Assembly (NCBI RefSeq): GCF_013391105.1
Contig: NZ_CP058335.1
Span: forward strand, 744,001 to 808,000
Direction of reading: 5' to 3'
DNA from: Natronomonas salina
GTDB lineage: Archaea > Halobacteriota > Halobacteria > Halobacteriales > Haloarculaceae
Length of the DNA stretch: 64,000 nucleotides
Within the stretch, counting starts at the first letter, position 1. Each line of letters starts with the position of its first letter. The notes under the pieces were generated by a model. That model was not told the DNA's origin, searched no databases, and saw nothing but the letters and a program-made list of their open reading frames with translations. Positions 24,249 through 31,174 of the stretch are shown here, piece by piece. The translations under genes were made by a program, and so were the position numbers.

Positions 24249-24753
24249 TTTGCTCACCTGCAAGGAACTTGCTTATCTGCTCTTCATCCTGCGTTTTTTG
24301 TGTAGCAGATTTCTCTTTGGTCTCCTGACTAAGCTTCAATGCCTTCTCCACAGTGTTCAAACGAGATTCACCTGCTCTTTCCAGGATTTCGTCCGCATGA
24401 TCGGATAGCTCCCTATGGAATTCGGCTAAGAGCTGAACGACCTCATTTTGCTTGTTGACCTGATACCGAGTTGTTCCCGCCTCATCGTACTCGGTCATGA
24501 TCTCCAAGTCGAGCAGGAAATCTTTGTTACGGCTGAAGGTAGATCTTGAGATATTCGCCTGAGTTGCAATCTGTTCAGCTGTAAGTCTACTTGCGTTTCG
24601 GCGAATTAACGTGTCCAAGATTTTCGCCCTCCCTGGATTCTCAAGTAATTGGACGAATGGGGAGGATTCCGAGAATCTCCAACTCATACCCGGCTTTTCG
24701 TCTCCCCCATCAGGCGTGAGGCTATCTTCTGCCGTGGTTGAGTTGTATCTCAT
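24241..24753 (-). CDS. Winged-helix transcriptional regulator of the cargo block
   Basis: A 170-residue protein. Residues about 30-100 form a winged helix: PFVQLLENPGRAKILDTLIR then LTAEQIATQANISRSTFSRN as recognition helix. The C-terminal half is a long coiled-coil-like helix suited to dimerisation. A TATA-like GAATTATAG about 28 bases before the ATG at 24753 supports this start over the one at 24777. Direct repeats at 24791-24821 in the divergent promoter are likely its operators. Related regulators are common in haloarchaeal plasmids. Confidence 0.8.
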   Translation of the reverse strand: MRYNSTTAEDSLTPDGGDEKPGMSWRFSESSPFVQLLENPGRAKILDTLIRRNASRLTAEQIATQANISRSTFSRNKDFLLDLEIMTEYDEAGTTRYQVNKQNEVVQLLAEFHRELSDHADEILERAGESRLNTVEKALKLSQETKEKSATQKTQDEEQISKFLAGEQNG

Positions 24754-24790
24754 AACGGTGTAGGCCTTCGGGACCACGTCCTATAATTCT

Positions 24791-24821
24791 ATCCATGCAA
24801 TCGTCCCTTCCATCCATGCAA
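24791..24821. promoter_or_regulatory. Two direct repeats in a divergent promoter
   Basis: atccatgcaa occurs at 24791-24800 and 24812-24821, spaced 21 bases (two helical turns). The repeats sit between the TATA-like boxes of the regulator (about 24780-24788) and of the gene at 24869 (CTATAAGT, 24836-24843), as expected for a dimeric regulator's binding site. Confidence 0.55.
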
Positions 24822-24868
24822 AGCGAGCAGCGAATCTATAAGTGTTTTGCAGGGGGTGAAGAGAGTAC

Positions 24869-25147
24869 ATGGCTTCGCTGCGGGACGATGAAAAATTGGC
24901 TCTGAAGGCCATTATCATCGAGCTTGTTGTTTTTAACAGCGGGATGTTCAAGGCGGGCCACTATATATCCGATATTGATAATGTAGTGGATGGATACTCA
25001 CTGAACAATATTGAAAATATGGCAGAGGAATTGAATGGCTCCTACAATTGGGTAAATTATAAAGCAGGCCACATAAATATATCAAATAAAAATAAGGCCA
25101 AAGAGAAATTGAAGGAGCTAAGAGAAGAGTCCTTCTCATCAAGTTAA
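24869..25147 (+). CDS. Unrecognised 92-residue protein of AT-rich composition
   Basis: A helical protein rich in Asn, Ile, Lys and Ser, unlike the acidic haloarchaeal norm. A TATA-like CTATAAGT begins 33 bases before the ATG, giving a leaderless start. No family recognised. The codon use and Lys content suggest recent arrival from a different genome, or relaxed selection in an accessory region. Confidence 0.65.
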   Translation: MASLRDDEKLALKAIIIELVVFNSGMFKAGHYISDIDNVVDGYSLNNIENMAEELNGSYNWVNYKAGHINISNKNKAKEKLKELREESFSSS

Positions 25148-25281
25148 TCTACACTCCTATTCCCGACAGTAGAGATAGCCCCAGCAAAGTAGCCAAGAGG
25201 AGTCTAAGATTAGGACAATCGGCTCCGCATCGAGCAAGACCCACGTAACGCTTTTTCGCACCTCGGTCCGTGACCTCACGT

Positions 25282-25839
25282 ATGGCAATCTACGATGCTC
25301 TTCTGCGAATCCCGTGGTATATCGCCGTGTCTATTCTTCTGTCGCTCACGGTATTGATAGTATCTGCAACTAATCTCTATATGAGCCATTTTCAAAAGAA
25401 ACGCTCTGACGTCCGCATCCGCCAGCGATTCCAAACGGGAGCCGTCATTATGCAGGAAAAACGGTTGGATATCGATCTATTCCTCTATGCAGAGAATAGA
25501 GGCGATCTGAACGCAAAGCTGGCGTATGGAGGGGTGGAGGGTGAGGTGACGTTCCACGGTCCAATTGAGGAGAAGAATGTGGAGTCATCGGAACTCGATC
25601 ATACGAGCGGAGAGCTACAGTTTAACTCCCCGAATGAGGGTCTCCTGCCCCCTTCACACGGCTGTTCGCTGGTACTCCGCTTGTCGTTTCAGAAAGAAGG
25701 TCGAATGCGCGAACTCATCTACGACTATGAGCGAGCGGAGATCCCGTGGACCATCTCGGTGACAGAAGGGAAGAGAGATTACAGGGTCACAGGGCGGGCT
25801 ACTGTCCGGTTATCAAATCCAACCTCGGTAGACGAGTGA
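25282..25839 (+). CDS. Membrane-anchored protein with a beta-rich domain
   Basis: A 185-residue protein: one N-terminal membrane helix (about residues 9-30, IPWYIAVSILLSLTVLIVSA) followed by a basic stretch and a strand-rich soluble domain to the C-terminus. Without a cleavable signal it is probably an N-anchored protein; the soluble domain recalls small Ig-like or CARDB-like folds, but no motif proves it. Its last 27 bases overlap the convergent membrane-protein gene. Start at 25282 preferred to 25270. Confidence 0.68.
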   Translation: MAIYDALLRIPWYIAVSILLSLTVLIVSATNLYMSHFQKKRSDVRIRQRFQTGAVIMQEKRLDIDLFLYAENRGDLNAKLAYGGVEGEVTFHGPIEEKNVESSELDHTSGELQFNSPNEGLLPPSHGCSLVLRLSFQKEGRMRELIYDYERAEIPWTISVTEGKRDYRVTGRATVRLSNPTSVDE

Positions 25840-26220
25840 TTCCCGGATGAATGTTTGAGAAACGAGGTACCCCCAGTAAGCGAAAGAGGCGCCAATCATC
25901 ACAGCCAGCGTTGCTGTAACTCGGAATTGCATTGGCCCAAAATTGGGAATCAGGAGAATACCGATGTAGAGGTATGCAATCGCAATGAGCTCGATAGTTA
26001 TGCCGAATAGGATGCCCGCGATTGCAGCCGGGAGAGATGGCCAGTATCCGCCGAACGTGCTGAAAGGGGCCATTGCTTCTTCCCTTGACATGAAGAGACT
26101 CAGATCTTCATCTGTGGAGTGCTTGAATAGAAGGGTCAAACCAATACCGATGAGGAAATATAACGGTATCAACTCAACGAGCATCCAATATTGGTTTATA
26201 TCTAATTCTCCCATATCCAA
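25813..26220 (-). CDS. Four-helix membrane protein
   Basis: A 135-residue protein with hydrophobic segments near residues 14-31, 62-85, 78-95 and 101-122. The first loop is charged and soluble (STDEDLSLFMSREEAMAP). No family recognised. It converges on and overlaps the membrane-anchored gene at 25282, an arrangement that invites regulation by antisense transcription. AT-rich DNA follows upstream, containing its promoter. Confidence 0.65.
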   Translation of the reverse strand: MDMGELDINQYWMLVELIPLYFLIGIGLTLLFKHSTDEDLSLFMSREEAMAPFSTFGGYWPSLPAAIAGILFGITIELIAIAYLYIGILLIPNFGPMQFRVTATLAVMIGASFAYWGYLVSQTFIRESLVYRGWI

Positions 26221-26419
26221 GGAACGACTTAATTGATATTAAATATAAGGGTTAGATGACAACTGACGCTTATCGATGTCGTCGGCGATTAGAGAATGTC
26301 GTCGTCGGAGTGCTACTCAATGTGTTCATTCTCGCTGAAAGCCTCCCAGTCACATGGATTCAACATCCCGCTTTACAACATGCACCAGGAGAATATTTAA
26401 CACTGATAATCATTTTTAG

Positions 26420-26677
26420 ATGAATATGGCATTGAAGAGAATTATCACCTGGCCATTTCGCTACATCAAACAGACTCTTCGCGTTCTTGTGATGATATTC
26501 CTCGCACCAATCCTAATCATGCTGGATCTGATTCTCTATCTCCCATATCGGATGGTTGTCGGGGGACTCTTCGGTGAAGGTGCTGGCAAAGAAATTGGTG
26601 CAGCAACCGATCGGTGGAAGGGATGGGTTAGGGAGGTCCTCAGAGGACTTTTGAAACTTGTCGGCGTCGGGGAGTGA
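26420..26677 (+). CDS. Small amphipathic membrane protein
   Basis: An 85-residue protein with one or two hydrophobic helices (about residues 20-50), a basic N-terminus and an amphipathic C-terminal helix (RWKGWVREVLRGLLKLVGVG). A TATA-like ATATTTAA (about 26393-26400) is at the leaderless distance. The composition is that of a membrane-active peptide or small holin-like protein, but no family is recognised. 26221-26419 otherwise holds no gene. Confidence 0.62.
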   Translation: MNMALKRIITWPFRYIKQTLRVLVMIFLAPILIMLDLILYLPYRMVVGGLFGEGAGKEIGAATDRWKGWVREVLRGLLKLVGVGE

Positions 26678-26735
26678 GTTCACCGTTTTTGTTGAACAAG
26701 GTTACTGCGACCTACTCTGGAATCCAGGACGTCCC

Positions 26736-27371
26736 TCAGACGCTTGCTGAATCTATTGAAAAGTGGTCAGTATACACATCTAGTAGTTCCGCGACAAAAT
26801 CGAAGAACACCATAGGGTGCGCATCTGCTCCCCCTGCCGAAATATGCGGATTTGAGCCTCTCACCCCCCGGATGGTTGGGGGTGTTTTGCCGCTTAACGG
26901 AGAGTTCCTAACCCGGGTCGGGAACCAGTAGTGGTTGAAGTAAACTATCACCTCAGCAGGTGGCTCAATCTCGTCAACGGCTTTAACTACTGTTTCATAT
27001 GCATCTTTGTACTCCTCTTTCGTCCCCTCTCCTACCGGCGCCGGTGGGAGTCTGACACAAAATTGAGTCACGCGCCAGCCGTTCTTCGATTGTTCAAGGG
27101 CGGCAACACTGTAGGGCGTCCCTGCATTCCGATATGCTACATTGGCTGCATTTGTATGGCTTTTCAGTGATCGTGAGATTTTTGGTTGGAAAAGTAAGAA
27201 GTCGAGAACCGTTTGCCCCCCAATCCTGTGAGAAGATGCCTTAAACGCGAGCCGGTCTGCTCGCCGCTCAATGGATGGTAAATCTCTGATTGGCATCCGT
27301 TTCGACGGACATCCCGCACTGACTTTGTAGGGGTCAGGAACGAACGGAGTTATTTGTTTATAGGGGTCCAT
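26736..27371 (-). CDS. Unrecognised 211-residue protein
   Basis: A soluble, near-neutral protein with mixed helices and strands; no motif I can name. Its start overlaps the preceding low-confidence frame by 22 bases; a second possible start is at 27296. It is the last gene of the AT-richer cargo block and is less acidic than the genes to its right, which suggests a separate origin. Confidence 0.58.
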   Translation of the reverse strand: MDPYKQITPFVPDPYKVSAGCPSKRMPIRDLPSIERRADRLAFKASSHRIGGQTVLDFLLFQPKISRSLKSHTNAANVAYRNAGTPYSVAALEQSKNGWRVTQFCVRLPPAPVGEGTKEEYKDAYETVVKAVDEIEPPAEVIVYFNHYWFPTRVRNSPLSGKTPPTIRGVRGSNPHISAGGADAHPMVFFDFVAELLDVYTDHFSIDSASV

Positions 27372-27787
27372 ACAATAAAAGGAGGCGACGTTACTCTCTC
27401 GCCGAATTCGTCGAGCACTTTTCGATCCGCGCCACCAGTCATGTCCTCTATACTGACAGCGTAATCCTCCGAAATTGAGGTCATGGCTTCTGGGGTAGAT
27501 TCAGATTTGGGGATTCTGGTGAAAGACTGTCGTGCGTGCTGGGGTCGCGCCTGCGACGGATCGGAACGAACACTTCCGGGAGTGGGTTGGCGGTCGTCTC
27601 GAGGACGACACTTGTAGACTGCCGGTCGGATCTGCACCGACCGGCGACGACTGGGACCCAATTTTGGAGAGCGGTCGTCACCCCTCTCGCCAGCGCCCAC
27701 AGACACCGCCGACCGCCGCAGGTATCGCGCCAGCACGCACCACCTCATCGACAGGGCAGGACTGCGCTGTCGATCGCTCTGCGTCAC
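27350..27787 (-). CDS. Doubtful basic protein at the end of the small-gene chain
   Basis: A 145-codon frame with GTG start overlapping the stop of the upstream gene (GTGA). It continues the coupled chain, but the product is Arg/Pro/Ser-rich and basic, unlike all its acidic neighbours, and may be noncoding. Only the last 44 residues (from an ATG at 27484) look protein-like. If this is rejected, 27372-27783 is a gene-free junction between the small-gene chain and the cargo block. Confidence 0.25.
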   Translation of the reverse strand: MTQSDRQRSPALSMRWCVLARYLRRSAVSVGAGERGDDRSPKLGPSRRRSVQIRPAVYKCRPRDDRQPTPGSVRSDPSQARPQHARQSFTRIPKSESTPEAMTSISEDYAVSIEDMTGGADRKVLDEFGERVTSPPFIVWTPINK

Positions 27788-28143
27788 TCGATATCGTCCC
27801 GATATCTCGCTCGTACCTCCGAGGCGTTCTCGTCGAGCTCACCGACGCTCGCCTCGTAACCCGTGCCCCGGATGATGCTCGCGTACTTCCGCTGCTGGCT
27901 CCTCGTCTCCGCGTCCCGGAGCGCCTCGGCGTGCTCCGTTAGCCCGTGCTCCAGGCACTCCTCGTACGCCTCCACAACCCGCATCTCGCCCGCCGTCCGT
28001 CTCGCGCCAGAGTCCTCCAGATCCAGCGGCGCGTTCCGCCGATCCCGCCTCTCGTCCATCCGCGCCGCCACGCTCGCCGGATCAAACCCGTCGTCGTCGG
28101 TCTCGCCACTGTTCTCCTGGTCGGTGTTGTTGGTTCCACTCAT
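27784..28143 (-). CDS. Unrecognised 119-residue acidic helical protein
   Basis: A disordered, acidic N-terminus and a charged helical C-terminal two thirds (VVEAYEECLEHGLTEHAEAL). No family recognised. The ATG overlaps the stop of the next gene upstream (ATGA), part of the chain 30783-27784. Confidence 0.68.
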   Translation of the reverse strand: MSGTNNTDQENSGETDDDGFDPASVAARMDERRDRRNAPLDLEDSGARRTAGEMRVVEAYEECLEHGLTEHAEALRDAETRSQQRKYASIIRGTGYEASVGELDENASEVRARYRDDIE

Positions 28144-28631
28144 AGATGATCGAGCCTCTCCAGTCCGCGCTCCTCACACGCCGCCCCGAACGTCTCCGTC
28201 CCCGCGGCCTCGCACGCCTCCGCCTTCAGCTCCGCCACGTGATCCGCCGGCATCGCACTCCCCGACGACGCGAGCCGAGCATGGATCTCGCCGACCGAAT
28301 CATCAACATCCACATCAATGCCGTACGCCGCGAGCGCCGCCTCGTACTCATCGACGCCCGCGAGGTCGCACGCCTCCTCTCTCAGCGTCGCCTCGAGGTC
28401 GTCCGGCATCGGACCACTCCACCCCGAGAGCTTCGCATGGATCGTCTCCACGCGCTCGCTGGCATGCTCCCAGTCAGCGCTCTCGAGACGCTCGAGTTCC
28501 GACTGCCACTCGAGGCGCGGCTCGCTGTCCCCCGCCTTCGCGGTGAACGTGAGTTTCTTCCGGAGCGTGCTCATCCGCTCCGTTCGATCCGTCGTCTTCG
28601 GTTCCGGTCTGTCGTCGTTCTCAGTGCTCAT
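28140..28631 (-). CDS. Protein with two internal ~45-residue repeats
   Basis: A 163-residue acidic protein. The second half consists of two related units: ETIHAKLSGWSGPMPDDLEA (about residue 61) and GEIHARLASSGSAMPADHVA (about residue 112), each followed by a helix ending in EEACDLAG or AEACEAAG. Such duplication within a small protein suggests a repeated helical binding module. Overlaps its neighbours by ATGA on both sides. Function unknown. Confidence 0.7.
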   Translation of the reverse strand: MSTENDDRPEPKTTDRTERMSTLRKKLTFTAKAGDSEPRLEWQSELERLESADWEHASERVETIHAKLSGWSGPMPDDLEATLREEACDLAGVDEYEAALAAYGIDVDVDDSVGEIHARLASSGSAMPADHVAELKAEACEAAGTETFGAACEERGLERLDHL

Positions 28632-29056
28632 TGGTCGCTCGTTGAATCAGTCGGGAGAGCAGCGAGCTCCTCGTCGGAAACGCGCTCAACCGAGTCTTTC
28701 TGTCGCGCCATCTTCTCCGCCGTCTTCGGATTCCCCACGCGGAGGTACTCGAAATCCGGACGCTTCTCCAGGAGCGCCTCGAGTTCCGACGGCTCGATGC
28801 GCTCGATGCTATCGTACAGGCCGCCCTCGGCGCGCTCCAGCGCCGTCGCCAGCTCCTCCTGGTCGTCACCCGGAGCCACCTCGTAGAACCAGACGCGGTA
28901 TGATCCGCGCGTCGCCGTGTCGAACGAGAGCTTCCGCGCCTCAGTGTTCGGGAGATCCCGGTCGTCCGGATGGACGAGAGTCCCCACGTGTCGCTTGGCT
29001 CGGAAGTAGATCGCATCCGAGTTGATCTCGACGTCGTCGGGATCAATCACCGTCAT
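28628..29056 (-). CDS. Unrecognised 142-residue protein
   Basis: A soluble protein with strands at the N-terminus (INSDAIYFRAKRHVGTLVHP, and a YRVWFYEVAPGD strand) and charged helices after it. No family recognised. Coupled by ATGA overlaps to the genes on both sides. Its composition is typical of haloarchaeal proteins and unlike the cargo block. Confidence 0.68.
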   Translation of the reverse strand: MTVIDPDDVEINSDAIYFRAKRHVGTLVHPDDRDLPNTEARKLSFDTATRGSYRVWFYEVAPGDDQEELATALERAEGGLYDSIERIEPSELEALLEKRPDFEYLRVGNPKTAEKMARQKDSVERVSDEELAALPTDSTSDQ

Positions 29057-29244
29057 CGAACCGCCTCCATGTCCCGCGATTCGTATCTCCGCTCGGTTCC
29101 ATCGTCGGTCTGTGTGTTCGTATTCATGTCTGTGAAATCCGCATTCATTCGCTTGAAAAAGGCCGCGCGAGGCGGCCTCATGGGAGACAACGTAGACGAC
29201 CAGCGATCGCTGGGCTCGCCACGGGTCGCGACTCCCGGGGTCAT
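29053..29244 (-). CDS. Small basic protein in the coupled chain
   Basis: A 63-residue frame starting at an ATG that overlaps the upstream stop (ATGA) and ending with the same overlap. The product is Arg/Thr-rich and not helical, with alternative internal ATGs (MNADFTD, MNTNTQT). Its place in the chain supports translation; the composition is less convincing. Confidence 0.45.
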   Translation of the reverse strand: MTPGVATRGEPSDRWSSTLSPMRPPRAAFFKRMNADFTDMNTNTQTDDGTERRYESRDMEAVR

Positions 29245-29447
29245 CGCCGCTCCTCCGGCGCCGGCTCCATGCCGCTCGCCTCCACGAACTCCCGCCACTC
29301 CCGACGGGCGTCGTCCTCCGTCAACCCGTAGTCCTCCGGCTCCGCATCGCCGTCCTCGAGCTTGATGAAATCGACCCACTCGAGGCTCGCCTCCTCCTCC
29401 ACCTCGTCGAGCGCCTCCTCGATCTCCCGCTTCGACGGACGAGTCAC
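29241..29447 (-). CDS. SKRE-motif paralogue 1 (68 residues)
   Basis: Starts MTRPSKREIEEALDEVEEE, the shared N-terminal motif of four consecutive genes, then an individual acidic tail (EWVDFIKLEDGDAEPEDYG and a helical end). GTG start, with a GTGA overlap with the stop of the preceding gene. The motif predicts a short basic patch and an amphipathic helix, suitable for DNA or protein docking, while the tail would carry the individual function. No known family. Confidence 0.72.
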   Translation of the reverse strand: MTRPSKREIEEALDEVEEEASLEWVDFIKLEDGDAEPEDYGLTEDDARREWREFVEASGMEPAPEERR

Positions 29448-29692
29448 GACTCCAACCCTCCTGTCATCCGGACGTTGTACGAGAACTCGCTATCCGGCTC
29501 CGCGTCCGCATCGAGTTCGTGACCGTCGTCGTTCACGTAGACGCCGCGCTCGCTGCTCCACGTGTAGTACCCGCCGACGTCCGGGTCGGGATCACCACCA
29601 ATCACGAAGTAGTGGAACCCGTCCTCGTCGTCCTCGTCGTCATCCAACTCGTCGAGCGCACTCTCGAGCTCCCGCTTCGACCGCCGAGTCAC
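29444..29692 (-). CDS. SKRE-motif paralogue 2 (82 residues)
   Basis: Starts MTRRSKRELESALDELDDD, then an unrelated acidic, aromatic-rich tail (HYFVIGGDPDPDVGGYYTWS). GTG start in a GTGA overlap. Same N-terminal motif as its neighbours at 29241, 29689 and 29931; the tail has no similarity to theirs. Confidence 0.72.
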   Translation of the reverse strand: MTRRSKRELESALDELDDDEDDEDGFHYFVIGGDPDPDVGGYYTWSSERGVYVNDDGHELDADAEPDSEFSYNVRMTGGLES

Positions 29693-29934
29693 CGACCCTC
29701 ACCTCGCTCGCCGTCTCGCTCCAGCGTCAGCACCTCGGCGCCACCGGACAGCGACGTCGCCGACACCGTCCAGCCGTCCGGGATGTCCACGCCCGACCAT
29801 GGCTCTCGATCCGACTCGTACGTCACGAACTCGGCGGTCACGCTCTCGCGAGCATCGCTGAACTCGCCGGGATCGTCGTCCTCGGCGAGCGCCTCGAGAG
29901 CGCGCTCGATTTCCCGCTTCGACTTCCGCGTCAC
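29689..29934 (-). CDS. SKRE-motif paralogue 3 (81 residues)
   Basis: Starts MTRKSKREIERALEALAED, followed by a strand-rich tail (VTAEFVTYESDREPWSGVDI and SGGAEVLTLERDGERG). GTG start in a GTGA overlap. The first 13 residues are nearly the same as in paralogue 4, and the tail is unique. Confidence 0.72.
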   Translation of the reverse strand: MTRKSKREIERALEALAEDDDPGEFSDARESVTAEFVTYESDREPWSGVDIPDGWTVSATSLSGGAEVLTLERDGERGEGR

Positions 29935-30242
29935 GACGAATCACCCCATAGAACCCGAACCGGATCATCCGCGGCTGGAGCGTCCTCCGCTGGACCGAGG
30001 ATCTCGCGGTCCTCCTCCAGCGCCTGCTCGCGCTCCATCACAACGACCGGGTCGCGTTGCATCACGATCAGCGGGTCAGCGCCCTCGAACTCGTCCTCAG
30101 AGACGCGGTCAGCGTCGTCGCCCTCTCCGTCGTACCACTCCCCGGTCCTCGGATCTTCATAGACGATCGCGGGCGGCGAGTGGCGGTCGCCCTCCAGATC
30201 GTTCAGTGCCCGTTCGATTTCCCGCTTCGACTTCCGGGTCAC
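29931..30242 (-). CDS. SKRE-motif paralogue 4 (103 residues)
   Basis: Starts MTRKSKREIERALNDLEGD, then a longer acidic tail with short strands (ADPLIVMQRDPVVVMERE). GTG start in a GTGA overlap. First of the four in transcription order. The shared start block covers about 39 bases in each gene and differs from the others mostly at third positions. Confidence 0.72.
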   Translation of the reverse strand: MTRKSKREIERALNDLEGDRHSPPAIVYEDPRTGEWYDGEGDDADRVSEDEFEGADPLIVMQRDPVVVMEREQALEEDREILGPAEDAPAADDPVRVLWGDSS

Positions 30243-30505
30243 GACGGATCACACTCCACGGGTAACTCCCGGTCAGCATCGATCCACGGCGGCACGTCCG
30301 CTCGCGGCACGAAGAACTCGAAGACCTCCGTCCGCAACACGCAGACGTCCGACTCGCGCTCCTCCTCGAAGTCACCGAGCCCGCCCTCGAACCCGTTCGC
30401 GAGCGCATCCTCCAGGTACCGTCGCACCCAGCGCCGCGCGTCCGACGCCTCCTTGTCGATCGACTCGAGCACCGTCTCCGCATCGACGTCCGAGACCTGC
30501 GTCAT
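30239..30505 (-). CDS. Unrecognised 88-residue acidic protein
   Basis: Helical N-terminal half (VLESIDKEASDARRWVRRYL) and a strand-rich C-terminal half (VCVLRTEVFEFFVPR). The ATG at 30505 overlaps the stop of the upstream gene (ATGA); the longer upstream frame is the same DNA read inside the neighbour. No family recognised. Confidence 0.68.
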   Translation of the reverse strand: MTQVSDVDAETVLESIDKEASDARRWVRRYLEDALANGFEGGLGDFEEERESDVCVLRTEVFEFFVPRADVPPWIDADRELPVECDPS

Positions 30506-30783
30506 GGCTCCTCGTCCTCCTCTAGCAGTTGATCCACCTTCTCGCCGAGCTCCTCCAGGTCGCGGTCCGTCGTCACCTGCCGACGCACGTTGACCGAGTA
30601 GGCGAGCGCCCGAATCCACTTGATCCGCACCTTCTCGTTCTCCGGATCGTACACCCGCCCGCTCTCCACCTTCCGTCGCGCCTCCTCGATCGCGACGTCC
30701 AGGTCATCCAGCATCGCCTCGTAGTCCTCCAACCGACGCGGCTCCTCGTCGCCTCCCGCGCCTGCGCTCGCGTTGCCGCTCAC
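30502..30783 (-). CDS. First gene of the small acidic chain (93 residues)
   Basis: A helical, charged protein with GTG start: a disordered Gly/Ala leader, then two long helices (DYEAMLDDLDVAIEEARRKV and RDLEELGEKVDQLLEED). Resembles short coiled-coil proteins of haloarchaeal plasmids (DUF8136-like, from memory only). The spacer 30784-30925 upstream holds the likely promoter of the whole chain. Confidence 0.7.
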   Translation of the reverse strand: MSGNASAGAGGDEEPRRLEDYEAMLDDLDVAIEEARRKVESGRVYDPENEKVRIKWIRALAYSVNVRRQVTTDRDLEELGEKVDQLLEEDEEP

Positions 30784-30925
30784 GGAGCGGACACCCCGGG
30801 GGGTCTCGCTGTGATTCGACGGTTCTGAGGTTTCTCGTACATGATTTGGATAGGTTGGTGCGATTTTACTCGCGGCTTGTCAACGGCTACGGGAGGGGCT
30901 ACCTTCGGGGTCGGGGCGTTTTCAC

Positions 30926-31174
30926 TCAGCCGTCCGATTTCAGGGATTTCAGCCCCATTCGGAGGACGTCGACGTCGTCCAGGAGGTGTTTGTGCGTCCC
31001 GCAGTACGGGATGCCAGGGATCGCGTCGTGTTGGCAGCGGTCGCCGGTAGAGTCCGCGTATGCCTCGCACCGATTCTCGTCGGTGCTTGTCGACGTGGTG
31101 AACTCGTCGAGCGGGAGCTGTCGCTCCTCGGCGGCCACGTCGACGGCCCCCGAGTCCGAGTGCTTACCCGCCAT
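30926..31174 (-). CDS. Small zinc-binding protein after the helicase
   Basis: An 82-residue protein with a zinc motif of the form C..C..C..H (RCEAYADSTGDRCQH followed by IPYCGTHKH). The ATG at 31174 lies 11 bases inside the end of the helicase gene, so it is the last gene of the replication operon. The likely role is nucleic-acid or protein binding in replication of the element. Confidence 0.72.
   Translation of the reverse strand: MAGKHSDSGAVDVAAEERQLPLDEFTTSTSTDENRCEAYADSTGDRCQHDAIPGIPYCGTHKHLLDDVDVLRMGLKSLKSDG

Noticed and set aside
27532-27942. Plus-strand frames over 27532-27942 as a gene
   Set aside because: Low-complexity and partly antisense to the well-supported minus-strand gene at 27784; no family or start signal.
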